Assembly: GCA_944474755.1 (NCBI GenBank)
Contig: OX104114.1
Location: 47,309,070-47,373,069, forward strand
Reading direction: 5' to 3'
Length of the DNA: 64,000 nt
Origin: Limnoperna fortunei
Taxonomy: Eukaryota; Mollusca; Bivalvia; Mytilida; Modiolidae
Part shown: positions 1-9,390 of the stretch, in pieces
Position numbering within the stretch: the stretch's first letter is position 1
Layout of the letters: each line of letters starts with the position of its first letter
The notes under the pieces: generated by a model
The model's input: only the letters and a program-made list of their open reading frames with translations
What the model was told of the DNA's origin: nothing
The model's database searches: none
Program-made: the position numbers and the translations under genes

Positions 1-636
1 GGTCATAACCAGCGTACATCAGAACAGACCCGCTTTCCAGAACGTACACAAGCAAGGTGCCCGCTCAGAACCAATGTCTACAACGACGGCTCAATTCAGA
101 ACCAACAGTTAAATCTTAAACTTTATTCATAAGAAATGTCCATGAAAACGGCCTTGGTCATATCCAGCGTGCATGAGAACAGACCCGCTTTCCTGTAACG
201 TACACAAACAAGGTGCCCGCTCAGAACCAATGTCGTCTACAACGACGGCTCAATTCAGAACCAACAGTTAAATCTTGAATTTTATTCATTAGAAACGTCT
301 ATGAAATCCTGCTAAGACACAGCGTGCAAAAGAACAATCCCGCTTACCAGCAGCGTACACAAGCAAGGTGCCGGCTCAGAACCAATGTCTACAACGACGG
401 CTCAAATCAGACCCAACAGTTAAATCTTGAATTTTATTCATAAGAAATGACCACGAAAACGGCCTTGGTCATATCCAGCGTGCATGAGAACAGACCCGCT
501 TTCCTGTAACGTACACAAACAAGGTGCCCGCTCAGAACCAATGTCGTCTACAACGACGGCTCAATTCAGAACCAACAGTTAAATCTTGAATTTTATTCAT
601 TAGAAACGTCTATGAAATCCTGCTAAGACACAGCGA
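1..636. repeat. Tandem repeat, unit about 157 bp, four copies
   Basis: Four copies of a unit containing 'CAACGACGGCTCAA' and 'AACCAACAGTTAAATCTT' recur at a spacing of 154-157 bp (anchors near 72, 228, 382 and 539). Copies 1 and 3, and copies 2 and 4, resemble each other most: copies 2 and 4 share a 'GTC' insertion and a 'CCTGTAACG' variant. This gives a two-unit period of about 311 bp. The array runs off the left edge. On the right it stops abruptly at 'CACAGCG', where the 3' end of the LINE begins. No coding potential seen. Confidence 0.9.
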
Positions 637-666
637 AAATAAAACTATATACAGATAATGTGTGAT

Positions 667-2105
667 TTAGTAGATGATGGCTGAAACAGCTGTTTTGAAT
701 GTCTCAACAGAGTCACTCATAACAGTGTTCAGTGGTAGTCTGGGATCCTGACTAAATATTCTCAATACCGTAAGCGGACTTCCGGTTCGAATATACAGTC
801 AGGTCACCAGTTATATTTGAAAGTGAAGCTGGCGTAAATGAAAAATATTGCACCAGGGGACCAGGTTATGTTCAGTGGAAGATTGTTCCAATCTCGTATA
901 GTGCGGGGAAAGAATGACTGCTGGCGTAATACAAGGCGTGTTTGTGGTATTTGAAAGGAGACTGAATGCATGTTCCGGGATTTTCTTAATGGTGGTATTA
1001 GTCTGTCTGTTTTTGGGATGGCTACTAATTCATTTACAATTTTATACATGCTGTTAAGTCTGGTATCGGTTCTGCGGTCTGCTAGGCTACGCCATTTAAG
1101 GTGTTGCATCATGTTACTAACGCTAGAGGTGTTGTGATAGCGACTTGTAACATACCTAGCAGCTCTTCGCTGAACTTGTTCAATTTTGTTGATATCTTCT
1201 TTTATGTAGGGGTCCCATACAGAACAAGCATATTCTAGTGATGGTCTAACTAGAGACTTGTATGCTTGTTCTTTTACTGTAATGGAATTTACGTTGATGT
1301 TTCTACGTAAGAAGCCAAGTGTCTTATTTGCTTTGTTGGTGCTGTTATTTATATGATTATCCCATTTGATGTTAGATTGGATAGTAACCCCTAGATATTT
1401 TACTTTGTCGACATGTTCTAGTTTGTGTCCATGCAATGTATAGTTATATTTTATTGGTGTTTTATTTCTTGTTATTGAAAGCACATTGCATTTGTCAGGG
1501 TGAAAGGCCATTTTCCATTTTTGTTCCCAGTCGCCTAGTTTATTGAGATCTTTTTGTAGTATATTACAGTCTGCATTAGATTTGATAGTGAGGTAAGCAA
1601 TAGTGTCATCTGCGAATAAGCGTAAGGTAGATGTTAGTCCATTTTGGATATCGTTTATGTAGAAAAGAAATAAACTTGGCCCCAGTACGGAGCCTTGGGG
1701 CACACCGGATTTTACTGGTATGTATTCAGATACCTCCCCCTCTAATAAAACTGCTTGTGTTCGATTGGTTAGAAAGCTATTGATCCATCTATTAGTTTTA
1801 CCTTGTATACCGTAATAGTGAAGTTTATGAGCCAAAAGGTTGTGACTGACTTTATCAAATGCTTTTGAAAAGTCCATAATCAAGACGTCTGTTTGTACTG
1901 ATTTGTCCATATTTTTTGTTACATCGTCGATAAATTCCAATAATTGTGAATCACATGAACGGTTTTTTCGGAAGCCATGTTGAAGGGGATACAAAATATT
2001 GTTTTTGTCTGCATGTGACATGATGGTGCTAACAACAACATGTTCTAGAATATTACAGCTTATGCAAGTAAGGGATATGGGCCTGTAGTTTACTGGACAG
2101 TACTT
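667..2105 (-). pseudogene. LINE reverse transcriptase, catalytic and C-terminal part
   Basis: This segment continues in frame after the double stop. It contains the RT core: 'DFSKAFDKVSHNLL', 'GVPQGSVLGP' and the catalytic 'FADD' box, then the thumb and C-terminal region ('LVRPSLEYACSVWDPY', 'RRAARYV', 'TIRDWNNLPLN'). The frame is diverted at 868-736 by a foreign 133-bp insert and stops at 804. Beyond the insert the ancestral C-terminus resumes as 'SDSVETFKTAVSAIIY' and ends at a TAA at 669-667. Across the insert the tail is in register, since 'LPLN' is duplicated by the target site. The plus-strand fragment at 35.6-36.06 kb is a homologue. Confidence 0.9.
736..868. mobile_element. 133-bp insertion in the LINE, 10-bp target duplication
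   Basis: The 10-mer TGTTCAGTGG occurs at 726-735 and again at 869-878, flanking 133 bp that interrupt the RT reading frame. Removing the insert and one 10-mer restores a continuous C-terminus, so this is a true insertion. Inside, 'CCTGACTAAATATTC' and 'GAATATACAGTCAGG' form an imperfect inverted repeat. The extreme ends match only loosely. A small non-autonomous DNA element is the best guess; a 9-10 bp duplication is compatible with Mutator-like elements. Confidence 0.75.
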
Positions 2106-2108
2106 TTA

Positions 2109-2732
2109 TCACGACTTGTAAATAGGAGAAACATGTGCTGTGCGCCATTCATTAGGTACAAAACCAGATTCTAAGGATGAGTTATAAATAAGACATAGTA
2201 TAGGTGATATGTTTTTGGAAAGTTCTTTGAAGATTTTTGGTTTAATTTCATCAGGTCCTGCGGCTTTAGATGGGTTAAGGTTTGAGAGTAGTTTTTCAAT
2301 GCCTTGATTTGTGATGGTAATATCAGGCATGATTGGGTGTTTTAATGGCGAGTCCATGTATTTTTGATCTATGAATTCTTTAGATGTTACATTGCTTGAA
2401 TCGGAGAATACTGATTGAAATTGTTGGTTAAGTAGCGTGGCTTTCTGTTTAGTTTCTGTAATTAATTTGCTATCTTTTTTTAGTGATATTATACTGTTGT
2501 AGTCTGTTTTCTTGCTTTTGATGTAGGACCAGAATTTTTTCATATTTTTGAAGCTATCTTCTTCTTCGCTAGGTGCTACAATATTTTCTATGTATTTCCA
2601 GTAAGATTGGCGTAATTGTTTTTGTATCTGATGCTTCATTTGTTTGTATTTTTCTCGATCATATTTACTACCGGATTTTTTCATTTTTTTGTACATTTTA
2701 TCTCGTTTCTGTATGAGTTTTTTTGGTGTCAT
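2109..2732 (-). pseudogene. LINE ORF2, linker and start of reverse transcriptase
   Basis: This is the upstream part of the ORF2 polyprotein: a lysine-rich linker (about residues 1-60), then the pre-RT region with 'LNPSKAAGPDEI' and 'PNEWRTAHVSPIYKS', typical of the N-terminal fingers of non-LTR reverse transcriptases. It ends at consecutive TGA (2109-2111) and TAA (2106-2108) codons. The downstream segment continues in the same frame ('PVNYRPISLTC'), so these are nonsense changes and not a frameshift. The ATG at 2732 is internal to the ancestral ORF and not a true start. Non-functional relic. Confidence 0.88.
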
Positions 2733-3083
2733 AGTTTACCCATGGTGTGTTTACTTTGGTGCTTAACCTCTTTGTTGGAATATGTTGTTTGGTTAGACTT
2801 TAAATTTGAAGTCAGTCCATAGATTTTCAGTTGACAGTTTATTTGAATTTTCAGCTAGTTTGAGGTAAAGATTGTTTAGCTCAAGTTTTATGGTTTCCCA
2901 GTTAGCTTTTTTATAAATAGGTACCTGTCTTGGCTTTTGTTTTAGTTTGGTTGGAGTTATATTCATTTCCACAAATACACAATATCATGGTCTGAGATAC
3001 CAGGGATTATTTCTGTTCTCATAACTTGATTTGGTAAGTGAGTAATCATTAAATCAAGGATTTTCGGTATAATAAAATAAATG

Positions 3084-3249
3084 TTACATGTCTGACAGGG
3101 TGACAGTAAAATTGTCAACTTTCGAAAATACTGTATAATAAAATAAAATAAATTATAACTTGAGGAAATACTGTCAACCGAGGCGAAAGCCGAAGTTGAC
3201 AGTATTTTCGAAAGTTGACAATTTTACTGTCACCCTGTCAGACATGTAA
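3084..3249. mobile_element. Fold-back element, 51-bp inverted arms
   Basis: The arms at 3084-3134 and 3199-3249 are perfect reverse complements over 51 bp, starting TTACATGTCTGACAGGG. The 64-bp spacer contains a second copy of part of the arm ('AATACTGTCAAC', near 3166), which pairs with 'GTTGACAGTATT' around a GCGAAAGC loop. Two alternative hairpins are therefore possible. No coding potential. The structure is that of a fold-back or MITE-type element; flanking target duplications are not clear. Confidence 0.8.
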
Positions 3250-3587
3250 TATTTATATAATATTATAGACTTTACATGCGCAGAAAGACATACTTACTAC
3301 CAAAGATTCAACAACCAATTAAATCAGACACTAAATTAAATGTTTATAATTATATGATTGTAGTGATTTAGAAGAACACTGGCGACACCACGAGTTCCTG
3401 CGTTCGCCTTTGATAGTATACAATCGGGAACGAAGAACACACTGTTTTGGATCTGCTAGGTTCTCAAAAAAGGTACGGATATTTGTCGAAATATAATTGA
3501 TTTATATAGAAAGAACATTTGACATAGACAAGCAAGCAAACAAGTACAATTATAGTAATAAAAAGTTGTAATTTACCTTAGTCGAAA
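3250..3587. other. AT-rich stretch, no clear feature
   Basis: No supported coding exon or repeat. A GTACGG donor-like site follows 'CTCAAAAAAG' near 3470 and could end a 5' non-coding exon of the candidate gene to the right, but nothing confirms it. Confidence 0.3.
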
Positions 3588-5707
3588 ATGATAGTTCATA
3601 TTATTTTGTTATTAAGGTATAAACGAGAGAGGTAAATCCAACTTCCACGTGCATACAGAATGGGGTAAAAAAAATACAGGAAATACTTCCTTGGAATTCA
3701 TAATAAGAAAAATCTACAGTATAATATATTTAAAATCTATAAGTCGCACACTAAGTATTTTATTCACAAATGGGATTTATGCTAAAAGATTTATTTACAT
3801 GTATTTTCAGATTTATGAAGAGATAATTGAAACTCTAATGAAAGAATTAATTTATTCTTATAGAAATCCAAGGTTTGTGTTGACATTTGTATAAAAACAT
3901 TTGTTCCGTTTATGAAATATGACGTTAGGTGCATAAAAACATCCTTGAATGCCACCCTTAATTCTATACACATCAAATATGTTCTTGTCACAATTATTAT
4001 GGGTTAACTAGTGGCGAAGCAAATTATCTGCGCAGTGGAAGAGCAAGAATTAATGCATTTCTCCATAAACAATTGAAATGGTATGGTTATTCTTTTAACA
4101 AATTTAGAATTTTATTTCTTTATCTGATTAATTATTAAAATTACTAATGTGCATGATTTTCTGTAAGTACGAAATGTCAAGTATAAATGTAAATATACCT
4201 GGTGGCAGACAAAACCAAAGAGTACAGAGAAAATGAGAGAAATAGTACCTCGAGAATGTTATGAGTTGTATGAGGCATGTGATGTCAAATATGGGAAACC
4301 TTGTTACCCGTCTGTTCACTGATCATGGTTTGGTGTATAGTTTTTTCATTCTGTTGTAATGTTTCCATACATGTTCATATTTCTTATTCTTATATTAGGC
4401 GCCCATATACGGTTGGAATAGTATTAAAAATACGAAACTTGGCAGATTGTAAGTTGCAGAAAGTGTTTGATAACCCCAAATTGTAAGTATTAAATAGTTT
4501 TGGGTTTCAAGGTTGTGTTCTGTTGATGCGGTTGATTTTTAATCTTTGTTACACAGTTTAAAAATTCCAGCAATTATGATATAACATTTCGAATAGTAAT
4601 AATAAATTGAATGTGTTAACAAATTTATTGTTTTGTTATCAAGAGATGATTCTAGTTAATGAAACCTTATCATGAGATAGCTATTGATAGGTTAATCGTT
4701 TTAAAGTTTATTTAGTTTTGGTTTGTAAAAGGATATTATTTTATAGAAGTTTTAAATTATGAATGCAAGTCATTTTTATTTATGATAATAAGGTAGTGAT
4801 AGATTAAAATAACCTGTACAAATTTTTAAGCCGCCCTATGCATAACTGGCATATTAAACTTTAGTGGCGGCTATAGTAGATTTTAATTTAAGGTTAAATG
4901 TTCCATCCTTTCAAAGAATAAACATTTCTTCTCTCCTCTAAAATTGAAATATGACCATTTTTGACAATTTAAGTTGTCATAATTTCTTCCTGCAAAACAT
5001 TTAGCCAAAATTTGTTAGTACCTAGTAATGCTTCAACTTCTTATTCTATATCTATGGACTACAAATATAAGTTTTGAGAAATAATGAAAGGGAATGTTAT
5101 CTTGAAATTGCAAGATATTTTGTATTTGTGGGCCTGTTTTGCTTTCGTATACACATGTAAACAACCATTGTTCATATATCATTCCAAAGGTGTCACTTGC
5201 GATGGTAATATTGGGATCTATGTCAAAATAAGAATTTTGCTATCATTGTTTAATTTCCGTTAATTATATTTATTAAAACCAGCATAAATCTTAAATATAT
5301 ACAGAATAATGGCGTTATTATATGAAAGTGTACCTACTTACTAAATTTGTATTTCATAAAATGTAGCGACCTTAGTATTTAAAATGTAGTAAGAGTACAC
5401 TTGCCTTTTCAGACGTCGAACAATGATATGTGTCAAATACATAAAATACGCCTTTTGTAAATTGTTCATTTGTGCGATGTCCATATGCGGTTTTGTAAAT
5501 TAGAAAAGTGAATTACTTTTAGTGAAAGTGCTACATATGCATCTTTGTTTCAGCCTGGCAAGTATATACGTAATAAGTGTTTGCCTCAAGGAGTCATTGA
5601 TTTGGATTCTATGCAGATACAAAGGATGTCCTTATGTGGCAGCTGACAATGCATTGTCAGAATCAGAAGAACATATGGACAGCCTTGTTAAAACAAGAAA
5701 AATGTAG
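3588..5707 (+). CDS. Possible four-exon small gene, unknown function
   Basis: Four short segments can be joined with matching phases: 3588-3631 (ATG start; donor GAG|GTAAAT), 4012-4080 (after 'TTAACTAG'; donor ATG|GTATGG), 4399-4482 (after 'TTCTTATATTAG'; donor ATT|GTAAGT) and 5554-5707 (after 'CTTTGTTTCAG'; ends TAG). All three introns fall after the second base of a codon, and the joined length is 351 nt (116 residues). The third and fourth exons have the best splice sites. The predicted product has no domain I recognise; its last exon has a hydrophobic stretch followed by an acidic tail. Codon content is richer than surrounding random AT-rich frames. The first two exons are the weakest part of the model. 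This may be a chance chain or a transposon remnant. Confidence 0.33.
4167..4319 (+). other. Isolated protein-like open frame, 50 codons
   Basis: Between the second and third exons of the candidate gene lies a frame open from 4167 to a TGA at 4317-4319. It has an unusually non-AT-like composition, with paired Trp near its start and a Cys-rich end ('ECYELYEACDVKYGKPCY'). No phase-compatible splice site joins it to the neighbouring exons. It could be an alternative exon, or a relic of an older gene or transposon. No family recognised. Confidence 0.25.
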
Positions 5708-6430
5708 AGCATCTTCATTGTGTAATATATTTAAATTTAATCTTTAATTATGTATATTTCTTTGACTATGCATATTTGTAATCTTTAATGGTGTTTATAT
5801 AATTTATCTTTTGATGTCGGTTGTAATAATTGATAGTTATGGTATTATATGTTACATTGTTTATGGAAGCATGAACTTTAGTAAGTCATAAATGGGATGA
5901 TTTCTTTATTTTGTTCATATTTATGTAATTTTAGAATATTTATAACCAACAGATAAGATCTTTTATATGTGTACAGTATTTTTTTTTGTGGGGGGGGGGG
6001 GAGTTGCGGGACAGCCCTCCGACCCAATACTACGATCCTTGCTATTTAAACATGCCCATGTTTATTTCATTAGGTTATAGCGAAATTGCTTAAAATAATA
6101 AATGTGATTCTATGTCAGAAAGATGAAAACATTCCATAAAAACTATCCACTGTTAACAGCTATGATAAACTGTGGTTTAACCAATAAATAATTATAAAAT
6201 TTGTTGTCTCTAACTGTCTGTTAATAGCATTGGATAACAAATCTACAGAAATTTACCCGGAATAACTAAGCTGCAGGTGTAAAACAACAAACATAAAGTA
6301 ATCAGATATGCTGTGAAAAGTATTTCCGCGTTGAAACGAAATTGGTTGATTAGTATTCATAAAGCGACCATATACTTGTTGGGTATTCATTACAAGTTAA
6401 GAAAACGGCACATGCTTAATTATTTAGCTC
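5708..6430. other. AT-rich non-coding stretch with a G13-like run
   Basis: No gene seen. A poly-T/poly-G tract lies at about 5980-6001. AATAAA-type signals occur near 6094 and 6182 and could serve the candidate gene upstream. The remainder is low-complexity AT-rich DNA. Confidence 0.4.
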
Positions 6431-6900
6431 ACCTATTAGCACATAATGAAAAGGATAGATGTTACCTGTGTCCATGTAATAATGACCAGGCACTTTCTTA
6501 TACGCCGGTCGAAGACTGGTCGTATTATAGGAACACCCATGGCGGGAGGCGGGCGAGAGGCCTCCACAGCGATGTCCGCTCTCTAACTCAAACAGTTGTT
6601 TTCCGATCTTCATGAAACTTGGGGAAAGTGTTTATGGGCATAATATCTCTGACAATTTCGAAAACCAGCCAAATCAATTCAACCACTTCAGAGTAATGAC
6701 CATTCATTAATACAAAAAGGGCAAATTCACCTTGTCCGCTCTCTAACTAGAAAAGTTATTGTCCGATCTTCATGAAACTTGGAGAAAATGTTTATGGAAA
6801 TATATCTCGGCCGAGTTCGAAAACCAGCCAAATCACTTAAGCCACCTCAGAGAAATGACCTTTTATTATACACGAAATGGCAATTTCACCTTTTCGACCA
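6430..6900. repeat. Dispersed repeat with two 160-bp tandem units
   Basis: 'GATCTTCATGAAACTTGG' occurs near 6605 and near 6765, each followed by similar text including 'TTCGAAAACCAGCCAAATCA', so two diverged units of about 160 bp lie in tandem. Just before them, 6499-6530 contains an imperfect inverted repeat around 'GGTCGAAGACTGG'. The composition, and its resemblance to common molluscan dispersed repeats, argue for a transposon relic. An open frame crossing the first half (6313-6615) is not a gene. Confidence 0.6.
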
Positions 6901-7337
6901 GAGACACCCAGATCAGATAAATTTAAAGTTAAAATTGTATCGAATTACCAAGACCCCAGTATTTAGAGGCGGACCAAGCGGGTAAAGACACCCCATAACA
7001 AATCAGCATATAAGGCCACACGATCCTCAAAAATGTGCCTAGACCACCTGCATACCGCCCCCTTTTCATACCAAATTTTCAGTAATAGTCTAAATGTGTG
7101 AATAATTACAAACATCTAGGTGAATGCCAGTTATATCTGACCTAAATGGCAGGGCCAATTATTTAATGTATAAAATAAAATTAAGAAGTATCTTTTTTTC
7201 CTTAAATTCTATTTTCACTCGCCGGTCGGTCCTGTAATCATAGTTTTAAGGTTTTATATTTTAAGGTAAAATAAACAACACGTACATTTATATTTACTTC
7301 TATCGGACAGAATTAAACAGCTTATATAGAAGAAAGG

Positions 7338-7520
7338 GGGTCTAGGTGCACGAGTGGTTATGGTAGTTCATAGTTTAGTATGGATCACGTGCCGGTTAAA
7401 AGTGAGGTTAAGGAAATAATACTCACTGCCGGCATGTTGTACTGTACTCGTCTAAAAAAACAATTATTACTATTTGTTCTACTGAAGGTTGTGGGTTTTA
7501 TCTGCCCAATAAAAAATGGT
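7338..7520 (+). repeat. Degenerate tRNA-derived SINE
   Basis: 'CACGAGTGGTTATGGTAGTT' resembles the box A region ('CCGAGTGGTTAAGG') of the better-preserved SINEs at 19.65 and 26.9 kb, and a 'GGATCACGTG' follows at the expected place. The rest of the head and body is strongly decayed. Old copy, plus orientation. Confidence 0.5.
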
Positions 7521-7819
7521 TTCCACGATAGAGTTAAAAAATTTATTAAACATAAATCTCAAACAAAAAGTCTATTGGAGTGAATTGACTAATTTTTTCG
7601 AGACAAAATTACATTAATTATATCAATGAATGTTGAAGATCTTATATGTCTGCCAAAATTTGTGACCAGTATTATAAAATTGTGTGAAAAGTCTAGTGCT
7701 TCTAGAGTGCAAATGACATTGTATACATGTAGACATGCTTAAACATTGAACTTACATGTACTTCTCTAACGCAAGGGAATTTATTCACTTACTGATATTC
7801 ACACGTATTACCATATCCT

Positions 7820-7974
7820 ATTATACAATTAATGACTTTGATATAGGTCGCTATCAGGATTTATTAGCCACAAAAATGTATTATTCACCGAGCTGTTAGG
7901 CGAGGTGAATATACATTTTTGAGGACTGAGAAATCCTGATAGCGACCGTATATCAAAGTCAGGAATTGTTTTAT
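7820..7974. mobile_element. Fold-back element, about 40-bp arms
   Basis: 'GACTTTGATATAGGTCGC' (7834 on) is the reverse complement of the segment ending at 7960, with one extra base in the right arm. The match continues outward ('ACAATT') and inward ('AAAATGTATTATTCACC' against 'GGTGAATATACATTTT'). The whole 155 bp can fold into one long hairpin with a short loop near 'GAGCTGTTAGGCGAGG'. Non-coding. Confidence 0.78.
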
Positions 7975-8494
7975 TACATGAATAACATCACTATCTTCCT
8001 TCATCAGAAAAACAGAGGATGCTTACATTTTGTAATTGTTGTAATGCTGGTTACACTTAATATTTTCTGTTAATACTGCATTTTGATATTGGTTAGCTGA
8101 TAATCCTATTTCAAGTTTCATCACATTACAAATATTGAAAAGAGTATAAATAGATAAATGATTTTATCATGACATCTTTAATAGTATATTTTATAATTAC
8201 AGATGATTGAATGATTACTAAAATTGAATTTTATAGTTATGGTGGGACAGTTATGAAAACAGGCTTGAACTGGTCCAAACCATGTCAATATTGGATTCTG
8301 CTTGACTACTGTGCAGCGGAATCGAGCAGTAGACAAACATTTCCATATTTTTTATGTAATTTTAATACTACTGCTATTTATCGTGACCCGAAAGTTGATT
8401 TTAGACCAATCAAAAGCACGAACAAAAAAATATTCATGCAATAAAGGTCATTACTTTTTGTAATAAAATGTCTGTAACGTGTTTAACACGTATA

Positions 8495-8609
8495 GATTAT
8501 TACATGTAGAATTCCATATCTGCCCTGATATCTTCCCGACACTCCTATATCTGCCCCAACGGAAGAATCAAGATATCAGGGCGAATATGGAATTCGACGT
8601 GTAATAATA
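8495..8609. mobile_element. Fold-back element, 39-bp arms
   Basis: Arms at about 8496-8534 and 8570-8608 are inverted copies with a few mismatches, carrying 'GAATTCCATAT' and 'CCTGATATCTT'. A shorter inner copy, 'CCTATATCTGCCCC', lies in the spacer. It resembles the elements at 3.1 and 7.8 kb in architecture but not in sequence. Confidence 0.78.
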
Positions 8610-8914
8610 TATTTATGACATATTTAGATGTGATTTTAAAGAACGTACAATAATATTATTTGATTCATTTTTAATAATATTAAGATTTATATATGAGTTC
8701 TGCGCTTGTCTTTTTGTTGCCTTTCTCTTTCATTTCTTTTCGCATAGCAGCAGATTTTTTTCATGTCAGAAATGTCAATGTCTTCTAAAATATAGAGTTC
8801 GCATATGATAGCAAGCCATCGCTTGATTTTGCCAATATTTTATTCAGTTTTCCATTTGGTGTAAACATTATGGGGTCAATGAAAGGGAACTTTTTGGTTG
8901 TCGTTAGATAAAAA

Positions 8915-9390
8915 TTTAATCAAAAAATAAGAACGTTATAAAACTGAATACGCCAGTAGCACGTTTCATCTTATAAAGACTCATCAGTGGAGCTCAAACT
9001 AAAACCATATAAAATCCAAATAATTAAGATGTTGTATAGACCTTTTATAATAATAATTACAGAAATACCGAATCCGGTTTAGGTCATCTAAACTTTGCAA
9101 CTAGAAAAACATTAAAATTGAAACCATTTTCAAAAATTTAATGACAATAAATGTATGCTATGACTAAATCACTGAAAAAATAAATGATAATCAGCACTGA
9201 AGCGTGTAATTTTTGGGCTGGTGATACCCTCGATGACTAACAGTCCATCAACAGAGGCATTTGCCCAGTCGTGAATTGCAAATAAAATGTAATCAAAGAT
9301 ACCAAGGTTATAAAATTTACTACGCCAGACGAACGTTCCGTCCAATTAAAACTCTTTAGTGGCGTTCAAACCCAAAAAACATTTTATATA
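8915..9390. repeat. Two diverged copies of a dispersed bivalve-type repeat
   Basis: 'TACGCCAGTAGCACGTTTCA' (8948 on) and 'TACGCCAGACGAACGTTCCG' (9321 on) are each followed by a similar tail ('CATCAGTGGAGCTCAAAC', 'CTTTAGTGGCGTTCAAAC'). The right copy is preceded by 'AATCAAAGATACCAAGG'. From memory this is a common dispersed motif in bivalve genomes; a repeat-library search would confirm. Confidence 0.55.

Larger units (their letters stand above)
637..3070 (-). mobile_element. Degraded non-LTR retrotransposon (LINE), 5'-truncated
   Basis: Read on the minus strand, the element runs from an endonuclease C-terminal relic (3066 to about 2950, with the motif SDHDIV), through a linker, to a reverse transcriptase and a 3' tail ending near 637. 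The 5' part of the endonuclease is missing, as is usual for LINE copies. The endonuclease-linker junction (about 2735-2960) contains frameshifts and a stop. The RT frame has two consecutive stops and a 133-bp insertion near its C-terminus, so the copy is dead. RT motifs place it in the broad jockey/CR1 group; I cannot name the family. The 3' end abuts the 157-bp array, so it may have inserted at that array's edge. Confidence 0.9.

Noticed and set aside
6313..6615. 100-codon plus-strand frame
   Set aside because: It crosses a dispersed repeat with tandem units and an inverted repeat; the composition is not gene-like.
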